DNA from: Terebella lapidaria
Lineage: Eukaryota; Annelida; Polychaeta; Terebellida; Terebellidae
Direction of reading: 5' to 3'
Length of the DNA: 64,000 bases
Assembly: GCA_949152475.1 (NCBI GenBank)
Contig: OX424569.1
Span: forward strand, 26,085,950 to 26,149,949
Shown in pieces: positions 1-10,553 of the stretch (positions are counted from its first letter, which is position 1; each line of letters begins with the position of its first letter). Made by a program: the position numbers and the translations under genes. The notes under the pieces are model-generated. The model worked only from the letters and a program-made list of their open reading frames with translations. It was not told the origin of the DNA and ran no database searches.

Positions 1-135
1 CGACGTGACATCATATAGCAACTTGCAGAATCAAATCACCATCCCTTAAGCAGAAGTTGGAAATGTGAGACGACATTCCAGGCGCAGGGAAAGCCTTCAG
101 CCATGATGCAGATGTTCTCCGAGGAGAGTTAACAC
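1..135 (+). pseudogene. Remnant of a membrane-stub exon
   Basis: The sequence matches the middle of the plus-strand exon at 10139-10553 (about 10205-10350), including the part that encodes Gly-Asn-Val-Arg-Arg-His-Ser-Arg and the Met-Gln-X-Phe-Ser-Glu-Glu-Ser stretch. The frame is interrupted, and the membrane-helix half of the exon is missing: after position 135 the sequence moves to non-coding DNA and rejoins the duplicated unit near 220. It is a dead copy of the exon that heads the tandem unit. Confidence 0.75.
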
Positions 136-3100
136 TCATGTCGGTTAATAGCTGATTTCAGCTAATGTTCATGTTATGTGTCTTATCCGACGTTAAATAA
201 AGTTTTATCTTATCATATCTGTTCTTAACTTATTCAACCACAACAAAAAAGTCAACCTGTATATACAAAATTATACGTCTACATACTGTCTCAATATAGG
301 AAAATAACACATTTTCAAAATGATTCAAGTATATCACACAAAAATCAAACTATTTTCTAGCAGTTTATGGGGAATATCTAATAGCAACTCACACATGTGT
401 CAGCTTCTTACCACAAAGCAACTGGAATTTTATGGCGTGAACAAGAAATGCTTGACGTGCAACTCCAGAATACTTTTTGAAATATGATTTAGTCATCTCA
501 AGGGAATGATCCGAATGTTGATAAAGTTTAACCACGAGAAGAAGGTCGGACATGAACCTACGAAAGTAACCACTAACGAATACATATTTATTTTCTTTTA
601 TCATATATTACCACAAGAAATTCTTTGCATTATTGATATAATGTGTTTCAATGAATGGGTTATTCTATAGCTCAGAACATATATATTGACACGTCTGATT
701 ACTGTGAGATTGAGTACTGTTGATACATATATGTGTGTGTCTGTTGTATGATTATGCAAATACCATCATCACCTACAACTGTATTGATGTTTCTGACACC
801 CATGATCGTTCTCCGCAGATTAGGTTGATCGAAGATGATTTGTATAGGAGAAACTAGCCATGCGACTATTCAATGCTGTGGAACATTTGCATATATATTG
901 CTCTATAAGTTCCCAACACTGTTTTTTCTGATAAGGGACCAACGGTTGGTCCTAACCTGAACAGTCTGATATCCGGTTGATAAGTGAATGGTGATTCAGC
1001 ATTACCAAATTTGAATAGGCTGCTGAAGATTGCAAAAATGTGATGGTAAAAAAGTCATGCCTACTAATAGTTATTATTTATATATCAATTCATCACTCGG
1101 AAGCGCAAGAGTACATCAGAGGTAAACTTCACCTCGTTTAAATGCCAAATCGATGTGGAAAACACTTTCAACATTCCCGTAGATGTCATGTTGGAAATTT
1201 CGGGGTACAAATATTAATCGATGAGATGTTCCGACACATATGGAATGCACATTGGATTCATGTATTTAATTATGTGATGCATATGAGAGTCATGTGTTCC
1301 AAACAACTGACCAAAACGATTTTTTGCCCATATGGGGGCGTATTATGATATCATCCCCAATCACACAGAGATCCTGCACAGAATCGTGTGAGAATTTTCT
1401 TTTGCAATATTTCCTATTCCCGGGAAATGTTTGCGTTTCTGTTCGAATTTTATGCAGAATATCGGTACGGACAAGCGACGGACATTTGTTGGTTTTGTGA
1501 TAAGAAAGAAAAGGAGTGTGATCAGAATGAACACGCCCCTTACCCCTTGGCTACACCGTACTGGGATTTCTCCTCTAAACCTGTGTAAATATAGGTGTTT
1601 AATGTGGACAAGACATCATGCAGTCCAACCCACTGCTTATATGAATATGGAAATATAACAGATATTTATTTTAATATTGTGTAACATAAGGATGCCGTCG
1701 AGTTATATACACAACGGATTCGTGGCTAGAATTCCAAGGTCAATTGCTGCACGCTTTTCAACAAGATGTTGTCGCAGTAATCCAGGAACGTATCAGCAGA
1801 GGCATCTATCAGGTCGAATGTTCCATAAAATATCAGCTTCTTATCAACAGTGGTTATTTATTACATACAAATAGGTTATTGGAATCGGCAGTCGGCAAAC
1901 ACGACCACGATAATATGAAACGATTTATCAGCTGAAACACTACCCTAAAAATCCGTGGTATTAATGCAAGTCTGCGATTATCTGCCTATCTGCATTGTGT
2001 GGAAAATGCAATGCAGTCATAAACATGATCAATTCCATGAAATATTTCAGATATATGTGACGTTGTTCATGTTTCGCATCGGCTCAGAATTACATAAAGG
2101 AATTTGGTAAACAACACTCCATTTTTACCGCTATTGGTTGTGTAACACAAAAACGTCACATTAATGCAGGATCACATTAATTACGAACTATATAACTAGT
2201 GATTATATGATTTCTATTCAGCAGAAAGTAGGCTTTCTACATAAAAACAGACGAAGGACATAATATTTATATCAACACACATCACACAACAGGTACCATT
2301 TAAGTCGTGGCATGCCAATTTCTCATACCCAGATAAAATTATTCTATCTGTGTACCTTTCTCAGTAACAATATACGCTGCTTTCCCTGGATGTGTGTTGC
2401 TCTATCCTCTTAATTCATAACAAATCAGAATAACTTTACCTTTTCTACTATGCAATCACACGTAATAACGCCTACATATTTTTTGGCACATGAGTAATGA
2501 TGTTGTGTACATACACAAGCAAAATCTGATCACCCTTGCCTTTGGAAATAATACGTAGGTTGAATTATATGTTGATTTATCATCCCCATCAGCAGTGTTG
2601 GCAGAAGCAACAACTTACTGCATCATTCTCTATGTACTGCCATATTCTATTGACCGGTGCATGTCGACATACAAAAGATTATGTACGAAATTTGTGTATT
2701 TTCAAGATGCATTCATGCAGTCCAAATGTCGACATACAAAAGATTATGTACGAAATTTGTGTATTTTCAAGATGCATTCATGCAGTCCAAATTCGCCATG
2801 TATGTAATATCAAAAACCTCATCAAGTCTTCTAACATTGTTCCATCAACAATACCGAGTACTCAGGCACGCTTCAAAGTCATCAACACAAATTTCCGCCA
2901 TATTTTCGTCTGTACATTTTGTAGTTCGTTGACACACAAGGCCTGGAGTGTTTTCCGACAAGTGATGACACGTTGTGGTTCGATTCTCCTTTGAACGATT
3001 CTTGAAAACAAAACATACAGAGAATTTGAATGGAATTGGTGACTCAATGGGGGTATACTACACTTTCTTCTGCTTTTAATTAGGATAAAAAGTTGAGAGA

Positions 3101-3261
3101 CAATTCAAACGACATTCATTCAGTGGACGAGAAGTATTAGGGGGCATCATATCCTACTTGGGTCATATTAGTAATATCAATAATTGAGGTAATAGATGGC
3201 ACTAATAATAGAGCATTCATTTTTTGTATCGATATTGTAAATAACTCCAATATTATGTCAC
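136..3261. other. Non-coding, no gene seen
   Basis: AT-rich DNA with only short open frames that the other tandem copy does not keep. At about 1650-1945 copy 1 has ~290 bp that copy 2 lacks; it contains a 63-codon open frame (1744-1935) that I do not recognise. I see no RNA gene. Confidence 0.6.
2662..2791 (+). repeat. 65-bp tandem duplication (2 units)
   Basis: Two units, 2662-2726 and 2727-2791, each starting TGTCGACATACAAAAG and appearing identical. The paralogous place in copy 2 (from about 12904) has one unit, so the doubling arose after the segmental duplication. Confidence 0.9.
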
Positions 3262-3700
3262 CCCGGGTAAACGGTTGCGTGAGTACTGTATTGGATGCTA
3301 AGCAAAGGCCCGGATGTGTACGCACTCAAAACACAAGGTAAGAAGGAATCGTATGTGATTTTCTTGTTGTGTTTCGCCCACTAGAGTCTATTAAAATGAA
3401 TCAAAGACACAAGTACCTGGATTCGATGTTATTTGTCACAAGCTCACCAAATATCAAGCAGTTTGGGGTTCTTCAACTGCTAACATTGTGTAATTTGGTA
3501 CCGAGTGTACAGATACCCCTATTATCGCCCCACTCGAATGTTACAGCCCCTCAATGTCGTCCAAATTCCCAGTATATTAACCAGTATCAGCACAATTAGA
3601 AAAATTAGCAATGCTTCAGTGTATAATGAAATTTTCATTATTAAATTGATAATTTTCGCCAATGTACGCAGTCAATGACTTCTGTACGCACGTAATGCAC
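3262..3700 (+). repeat. Left arm of large inverted repeat (copy 1)
   Basis: The arm is the reverse complement of 4862-5321, with a central loop of about 1.16 kb. It carries a decayed version of the open frame kept intact in the right arm: CCCGGGTAAACGG marks the outer end, and the reading frame here is interrupted. Confidence 0.85.
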
Positions 3701-4861
3701 CTATACTTAGTATGATTTCATTAGGATTTGTTAGTCCAAGTAAACACATGAGTTCAAGAAGTATAACGCAATACTTTTAGAAAAACATGGCAGAAAACCC
3801 GGTGCCACGTAAGTTTTTTACCCCTGTACAATTTTTATTGACCTGTGATGTCCACACATGCGTAAGCGGTGGGTATTTTTATTACGCGGTGATGCGTGCT
3901 GAAACTACTGCCATACAATTTTTACCCCTGCTGTCAACTGGCGAGTCGATTGGGGCAGAATATAACATGACGAACATGTGTTATTATAGTGATACATTCT
4001 AACCCTCCATACTATATTTACTTTTGAAGAATAATATTCAAGTATGGAGTTAATGAAGTATGGCGGGAAAAAATCGTACGGACATGGACCATACATTCTT
4101 TACCCTCCATACTAAATTTATCCTACTAGAATACCCAAGTATTGCGAGCAATTACATGAACCCTACCTTTTTCACTCTCCATGTTATATTTACCCTGCTA
4201 GAATAATACTCATTGGAGTAATTTCAGTATGGGAGGTAAAAATTGTTCGGATATAGGCCATACATTTTCACCCTTCATACTAAATTTACTCTACTACAAT
4301 TTTAACAAAGGTTTTGTACGTGTTAATGGTACGTGTCAAGTGAGGGCTTGCAGTCATAAGACTTGGAGTTGTCGGCGATGTTTTCCATGGTTATCTGTGC
4401 ATTTAAGCATATGGTGATTGAACAAAGAACACACCCACATATATAATCCACAGAATGTAGTTGATTTACTTCATGATGAACTGCTCATAAATGTTGGTTG
4501 CCATCGTTTTAGCCACATAGCCCCGACGATAAGAGATACCACTTTTATGTGGATCCCCCCCGCCCCTCCTCTCCGAATACGCCCTGGTGACATTAAAATG
4601 GTGATCTGAGATGTCAAGTCCCTTGAATGCGCCATGATGTGGCATAATAGCCGTTATGAATGCAATGCCTACTGTGACGGGAAGTCACCTACCACATTGT
4701 GATGTGAATACTTGTTGACATCCAAGCACCCCACCCCCTTCCAGTAAGCAGTAAGTGATTGTATTTTCAAAAGTTAATTTACAAAACATAATATACAGTG
4801 GTGGTTCGGTGTTTGGTCAATTGGGGCGCAAATATTTCTATGTATCGTGTGTATTTTCATT
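3701..4861. repeat. Loop of the inverted repeat with a degenerate palindromic repeat family
   Basis: Between about 4000 and 4300 the words ACCCTCCATACT and AGTATGGAGGG recur in both orientations with AAATTTA spacers, like nested remains of small inverted-repeat elements; copy 2 has the same at about 14210-14520. About 4522-4845 is unique to copy 1 and includes a C-rich stretch near 4555. No gene is seen. Confidence 0.5.
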
Positions 4862-5321
4862 GTGCATGACGTACGTACAGATGTCATTGACTGCTTACAT
4901 TGGCGAAATTGTCAATTTACTGGCAAATCCAAAGTTTTGTTTGAATATTTCATTATACACTGAAGCATTGCTTATTTTTTATCGAATCGTGCTGATACTG
5001 GTTAATATACTGGGAATTTGGACAACATTGAGGGACTGTAACATTCGAATGGGGCGATAATAGGGGTACCTGTACACTCGGTACCAAATGACACAATGTT
5101 AGCAGTTAAAGAACCCCAAGCTGCTTGATAGTTGGTGAGTTTGTGACAATTGACATCGAATCCAGGTAATTGTGTCTTTGATTCCTTCTGAATATACTTT
5201 AGTGGACGAAACACAACAAGAAAATCACCTACGATTCCTTCTTGCCTTGTGTTTTGAGTGCGTACACATCCTGGCCTTTGCTTAGCATTTAATACAGTAC
5301 GCACGCAACCGTTTACCCGGG
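4862..5321 (-). repeat. Right arm of large inverted repeat (copy 1)
   Basis: Reverse complement of 3262-3700. This arm keeps an open frame of about 100 codons on the minus strand, which the left arm has lost. Confidence 0.85.
5002..5304 (-). CDS. Hypothetical Cys-containing ORF or exon, inside inverted-repeat arm
   Basis: About 100 codons; the frame stays open slightly further upstream, to about 5350, and no ATG is visible at its head. The product has four or more Cys, a hydrophobic FLVVF segment and no match I recognise. The same frame is intact in copy 2 (15350-15652) and decayed in both plus-strand arms. It lies just downstream of the membrane-stub exon on the same strand, but the only AG acceptor seen would give phase 0 and an immediate stop after that phase-1 exon. 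Direct splicing is therefore unlikely. It may be a real exon of another transcript or chance conservation. Confidence 0.3.
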   Translation of the reverse strand: MRTVLNAKQRPGCVRTQNTRQEGIVGDFLVVFRPLKYIQKESKTQLPGFDVNCHKLTNYQAAWGSLTANIVSFGTECTGTPIIAPFECYSPSMLSKFPVY

Positions 5322-5439
5322 TGTATATGGAATTAAGCTTAGTTATATAAAGAGTGAATTATACTCAGTATGCTAGCTGCTAATTTTTAATTTTTAAACT
5401 CTCATTTGAGAGAAATAACTATAAGCCAGTTCTACTGAC

Positions 5440-5881
5440 CCGATCCGAGGATGATTGATCCAGCGATGCCGACCATAAACAGTATGAAGGCAATCCAGAT
5501 GGCGATCTTGGCGTTATATCCATGCTGAACATTTGACACTTTTACTGAACCATCCTCGGTCGAATCTCTATCTGACCCGAGCAGTTTCTCCACAACACTG
5601 GGTCTGTTACCAAACGGATGCTCATATCGAGAGGCTCCTTCCTCTAAGCATCTGTTCTTGGACAAGCCTCCAAGAAGTGACAGGAGGCTGTCCTTGTGTC
5701 GTGGGTGACGTTTTGGTGGAGACACTTCATATTGCATCGAGTATGTTTGTTCTGTCCTGTGATAATCCCTGGGTAGTGTCTCATAATAACACTCACATAC
5801 TTCTGGAGATGCTAAAGGCACAGAATCAACACGGGGCCAGCGAGTTTTGTTGTTACAAGACTTAGCTTGTGTTGATTCCAT
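5440..5881 (-). CDS. First exon of a single-pass membrane protein (cytoplasmic stub + TM), copy 1
   Basis: The exon starts at an ATG (Met-Glu-Ser-Thr) and encodes 147 residues. A polar region of about 120 residues holds the family motif Y-x-H-P-x-G-N-x-P-S-x-V (near residues 86-97), and a strongly hydrophobic helix follows at about 124-146, ending Gly-Ser-Ile-Ile-Leu-Gly-Ser. The coding sequence ends at a GTCAGT donor in phase 1, so an ectodomain must be supplied by later exons, which I cannot find on this strand. A type II membrane protein, N-terminus inside, is likely. The nearly identical paralogue is at 15788-16229; more distant members are at 10139-10553 and 32678-33089. The phase matches the start of the PGRP exon at 36482. 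Function of the stub is unknown. Confidence 0.6.
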
Positions 5882-7341
5882 GACCTAGCTGGAACACGAA
5901 AGATATCGATATGGTAATTGCTTGGTAATGCAATACTTGTCTTCCCTTTCTCTGTCTTGTTGAATAGTGAAAATATCATGAGCTCCAATTTGGAGAGCAC
6001 TTGGTACTGAAAAGCGAGGTATCATTTGGTGAAGACAAATCAAGTATAATTAAGACCATGGCAGATAAATCACCATTACAATGGGGTGTTTGGAGTGCAT
6101 GGTATTAGCAGTAGTGAACAAAATGGTGGTTTAAAACAACTTTTCATGAGCAGTAGTGTGGGTTCGAAAGTTCGGTTTCAGTCTTCTTCACCGTTTGTGT
6201 TACACTAACACCTACCTATTATGCTGATGAAATCTGAGTATTGTATTGCATGTATATATCCTTGAGGGATGGTACTAGATAATGAACAAGTATCCAGTGT
6301 TAATGCAGCACAGTCTGATCACAAATATCCAGCAATAAATTCAGGCGCTCAACATCAATGTAGCACAGCATCTGCACAGACAAAAATAGAGGGCAGTCTG
6401 CTGGCGGGCCAGATCTAACAAGTGAGTGGCCGGCCTCGAGTGTTGTCAAACATCGTCAGCTCAGGACTCGTGGTGGGTCTACTGCCGCAATAATCACATT
6501 ACTCCTTGGTTTTAGGGAGCGAGTGTCATGACCTTCATACTACACTTTTGATATCCAGGAGTGATACATTGACCGCTTTTTGGCATGCTGTGATCACTAA
6601 AAAATCACTAATTGATCACTAAATTTGGATGGTTGTTTGTGGAATATTATCAACAGTCTATATTGACCATTCATGAAAACAGCAATGCATTCCGTTGACA
6701 CTGAAGTTCTTCAAGCATGTATCATTCGTCAGAACGAACTTGGAAATGATTTCATGTAAAAATAATCACAAAAATTAATATATTTTCAGCAAGACAATGC
6801 ATTGCTGTACAAAGCGCCCATTGGTGTAAGTTTGGTCTGGTTATCAGCAACCTTTTCATAAACCAGGACGGATTAAATTTTCAAAACAATTCCAGATGAA
6901 TTGCAGCTTATTCTCACATCGGTTAATTCCACGGCTGCTCTGTGGGCAGCATTTTCTTTCAGACCATTAAGCCTTTCGCAAAGAATTATTACTTGTAATA
7001 CAGCTTGAACAACATATCATGCGTATACCTTACCATTTAGGTTTTATCTGCTATTTTGTAATGCAATCAGAATATTTCGCATATGATTCATAAAGTATTT
7101 ACAAATTATGTTACTGTTTCAAGCTGCAGTACTATAATAATCAAGAGATAATTCAGCGTAGAACATCAGCTAGGTAGAACCAGCACCGTCCATATTAGAC
7201 GTCATACGGGAGTCAATAGATCTTCACCAGGTACCGATCGGATCGTGCCCTTACTTGTATGACGTGGGACAGACACTGACATATATTTTTTAACCAAATG
7301 TCTCTTGTACCACATCTAATGGTGTTGAGTGGCAATTAGTA
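5882..7341. other. Upstream flank of the membrane-stub exon, no gene seen
   Basis: Non-coding sequence well conserved between the two tandem copies (compare 16230-17750). It probably includes the promoter and 5' UTR of the stub gene, but I see no convincing TATA box or start signal. Confidence 0.4.
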
Positions 7342-7683
7342 AGGCCAAAAAAAATATTATGGTTCTTGTTATGCGCGAGCGTAACTTTGAACGCCGATTT
7401 TCGTTTTTTTTTTTAGTAAATTCACACCCGTACATCGATTTTAGTGAGATAATGATCGAGTCAAATGACCCCGAGTGTCTTTGACATTGCAAAACTTGGT
7501 TCAACCGGATCGCTTATCAACAGCCAATTTTAGGGGAAAATGGTTGGCCAAATGGGCCATATTTGACCGGATCAGTCATCGGCCGCACATTTTAGCCAAA
7601 AAAAAAAAAGAAAAGGAAATCGCGTCGTCGCATCACTTTTCCGGGAACCCCAATAACCTGAACCATAATACTTTTTTTTGGCC
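7342..7683. mobile_element. MITE with ~24-bp terminal inverted repeats, TA target site
   Basis: The left end AGGCCAAAAAAAATATTATG is mirrored by the right end near 7661-7683, and both sides are flanked by TA (7340-7341 and 7684-7685). The paralogous place in copy 2 (TA at 17754-17755) is an uninterrupted empty site, which fixes the element's ends at 342 bp. It has no coding capacity. TA duplication suggests a Tc1/mariner-type source, but no transposase is present to confirm this. Confidence 0.85.
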
Positions 7684-7885
7684 TAATATAGTTTTCTGTG
7701 TAAACTCAGTGAGTTGCGTTCGCTGAATCTTGTGAATGTGGCGTGTAAATTGATATATTGATATGCATTACTGTTTCGTACTGTTACTGATTTTTTTGCA
7801 GTGAATAATGCAAAGGGAACAAAGAGATTGATAACGACAATGAAAACTTTTCGATAATACATTGAATCACGAAGATATGTGAGAG

Positions 7886-8448
7886 TGATCTGCCCACTCA
7901 TATGAGAAGTGCTGGCACTATCGAAACTTTCCTAGGAAGTTACAGTTGAATGATCCAATAAGGAATCCTCTATTTTGCCGTGGCAACCGTTTGGTTAATA
8001 TTCACTTGGCCCGTTTGCGAATAGGTTGTAGTTCGCTCAACTATCATTTGAGTGAGAATTTACATGTAGTTGAAAGCCCCGCCTGTCGATGTGGTTTTCA
8101 TAGAGAAGACCCTGATCATTTTTTCCTTTAATGTCCGATTTATAATACCAACGGAGGAAACTTTTTGATGATCTTGGGGACATTCACATAACTTCGGCGC
8201 ATGATTTATTACATGGTATTGATGGAGGCAGCCTGCAGACTAATTCCCATTTAATTGATTCTGCTTTAAAATTTGTTAAAGCAACCAAGCGATTTTGAAT
8301 ATTTTTGACTGAAGCATAATTAACAGGTGTCATTCTTGGTTAATTGTGAAATACAATGTGAATATATGTTTTTTTGTGTGTTGAAACCCATTAATATATG
8401 CCTTTTGGCATGTTTGGGGATCGCTAAATAAAGGTTATTAAAAAAAAA
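7886..8448 (+). mobile_element. 5'-truncated LINE, 3' end only
   Basis: The insertion is flanked by AGATATGTGAGAG on both sides (about 7873-7885 and 8449-8461) and ends in an A-run after TAAATAAAGG. Copy 2 has the single, empty site near 17915-17930. The start encodes the C-terminal end of a non-LTR reverse transcriptase ORF2 (7946-8131), with the Cys-x-Cys-Gly...His pattern common there. The frame stops just before the Cys-Pro-Ile-Tyr-Asn that would continue the motif, so the copy is dead. The clade cannot be fixed from the tail alone. Confidence 0.85.
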
Positions 8449-8461
8449 AGATATGTGAGAG

Positions 8462-10108
8462 GGCTTCCATGATCACACTGATATGTCCGAAGCATACTGA
8501 AGCAAAACATAACGGATGGATACTCTATCTGCACACTCGGGAGTTCAACATCATGCTGATGTTTTCAATGGAATTTTATTTGCTTAGATCGTTAACAATC
8601 TTGGAACAACCCATCCACAGAACAAGGGCCCATATGTATCATTGCTTGCCGACATGGGTCACAATTCATCACTTTCATTTACCATAAACCTTTCGTTTAC
8701 CATAAACATCTGTTACAGACACCTGTTTGATAACTACAACACAATATTCCAAGATTTGGAATGTTATGAAAGCATAAATTTATTTCATAATAGATCATAA
8801 ATTGTATTCTTGCTGATAAAAATATTTGACTGTTCTTCACTCTATTATTGATTTCATGTATTATTAACTAACTATTGATATTGATACATTTCAATACATT
8901 CATATTGCTTTGCATATATTTTCTTTCAAGAAGCATTCAAAGGATTTTTCCACTTCCTGGAAAAGACCTCTGGTCTTGCGTGTCAGCGAACTTCAAAATA
9001 TACAGAAGACAATATGGCGGACATTCGAGTTGGTGCATGTGTACCTGATCAGCTTCACTTGGTGTATCTGATATTGCAATGTTAAAATAAAGGCGTAAAA
9101 GATTTGATAAAGGTAATGGGATTGAATAGCGGGTGTGGACACAAACAGATCACATGTGCTTGTGGATACTCTGGTCAATATAACATGACAATGCATTGAA
9201 AATGATGCACTCTGTGTTGCCTCTATAAAATATATGCAATATAGGCGGTGACATATTGAGAGGATAAATCACCAAATAATTCAACGTACCTCCACAGTCG
9301 CAGATAAAAAATTCAGCGTATCTCCACAGTCGCAGATGATAGTGGTCGTCATTGTTTATATGCACATTATGTGGATACCTGTGATATACAATATGTCAAT
9401 CGAATATGTGTGTGTTGAATAAGCTTACGTGTTCGTCATTGCATATGAGTGTATAATGTTAACAGCAGAAAAAGACATATTAGATAGAACAATGAAAACC
9501 TATTTAGTATTGAGACAAAAACACGTTAATCACATACCTGTATGCATATTTTCATGTACAGTTCTTATACTGCTGGTATAATATGATATGGTTAAGATGG
9601 ATTAAAAAATCACATCATGAATTATCTAACATCTGATGGGTTGTATTATCACACTGTTTACATTCGTTATATCTGTGTTTACATATTGTTGTTATAGGTA
9701 GAATACATATCATTAGTTATGCAGTTTATATTCACTATATGTTCAGAAAACATGGAACATGATACAACACCCCAAACTATTGATGATCATTTTTAGGGCC
9801 AGAATTATTGTGAGTTGGTACGAACAAGGTACAATTCAACACATATCCCAAGTCCTGAGACCAGTTTTGTAATATATCAACTCTCTCCACAAAAAACAGT
9901 TATGAGTATATTAGCAGAAAATCGCTGATTTGCATTGAATGCCAGGAATTCGTATTACGGCAGTTTTCTATCTGATAAATGGTTTCATATATAAGTTATA
10001 TATTTTCGTTATTTGCAAGCTGCAACGTATGAGTACATGCCTAGAATACCAGGAATATACATTATATGGAAAATATGCACAATTCGATGACAATTGCAGA
10101 GAAAATCT
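8462..10108. other. Non-coding, no gene seen
   Basis: AT-rich DNA matching 17930-18157, 19286-20247 and 31208-31796 in copy 2. A ~32-bp tandem doublet (ACCTCCACAGTCGCAG) occurs at about 9278-9340. Sequence near 9536-9560 is the paralogous empty site of the gypsy insertion in copy 2. Homology to copy 2 ends near 10108/31796, marking the unit boundary. Confidence 0.6.
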
Positions 10109-10138
10109 CAAGAGATTTCTACAATAACCAAACTAGTT

Positions 10139-10553
10139 ATGTCTCAGTCTTTAACAAATGACGAGCGATTCACCAATGTGAAGTGCAAGGATGATAATTA
10201 TATTTGTAATGGGACATCATCTGACAACTTGCGGAATCCTGAAAAAACCCCGCGTACTAACATCCTTTCTGCAGAAATTGGAAACGTGAGACGACATTCC
10301 AGGCAAAGGAGTTTGGCAGCCATCATGCAGCAGTTCTCTGAAGAGAGTTACCACTCCGGACTACAACGATACAAGCATCCGTACGGCAATGCCCCTAGCA
10401 TCGTGGACAGATTGTTCTCCATGGAGTATGCTCTCGATGATGACCTACAGGACATATCCAAAGAAGATTCAACCTTCAGTGTCAAGTTTGTGATGTGTAT
10501 TGTCTTCACTTTCTTCATGGTGGCCGTAGCAGGCTCCATCATCCTCGGAGCAG
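10139..10553 (+). CDS. First exon of a single-pass membrane protein (cytoplasmic stub + TM)
   Basis: I start at the ATG of Met-Ser-Gln-Ser-Leu, because the minus-strand paralogue at 33089 starts at the equivalent Met; an upstream TTG-led extension is not shared. The exon encodes 138 residues: a polar region with the family motif Y-K-H-P-Y-G-N-x-P-S-I-V-D-R-L (about 78-92), an acidic stretch, then a TM helix at about 116-138 ending Gly-Ser-Ile-Ile-Leu-Gly-Ala. It ends in phase 1 at a GTGTGT donor; the frame read on past it runs out within 50 bases. A type II membrane receptor stub is likely. No ectodomain exon is recognisable downstream on this strand before the next duplicated unit. Confidence 0.6.

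Larger units (their letters stand above)
1..10108. repeat. Tandem segmental duplication, copy 1 (left part off-window)
   Basis: Almost the whole span can be aligned by eye with 10.1-31.8 kb once the inserted elements are set aside. Anchors are 1-135 with about 10205-10350, 220-1080 with 10775-11640, 2536-2994 with 12779-13174, 5440-5881 with 15788-16229, and 9930-10108 with 31628-31796. Divergence looks like a few percent. Copy-specific differences include an extra ~290 bp at 1650-1945, a 65-bp tandem duplication at 2662-2791, ~320 bp at 4522-4845, a MITE and a LINE tail. Confidence 0.9.

Noticed and set aside
4755-5060. Plus-strand hydrophobic ORF
   Set aside because: The frame is not kept in the paralogous copy 2, where a run of T bases differs in length; it overlaps the inverted-repeat arm.
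5002-5440. Splicing of the stub exon 5440-5881 directly to the 100-codon frame at 5002-5304
   Set aside because: The only suitable acceptor gives the wrong phase and an immediate stop.
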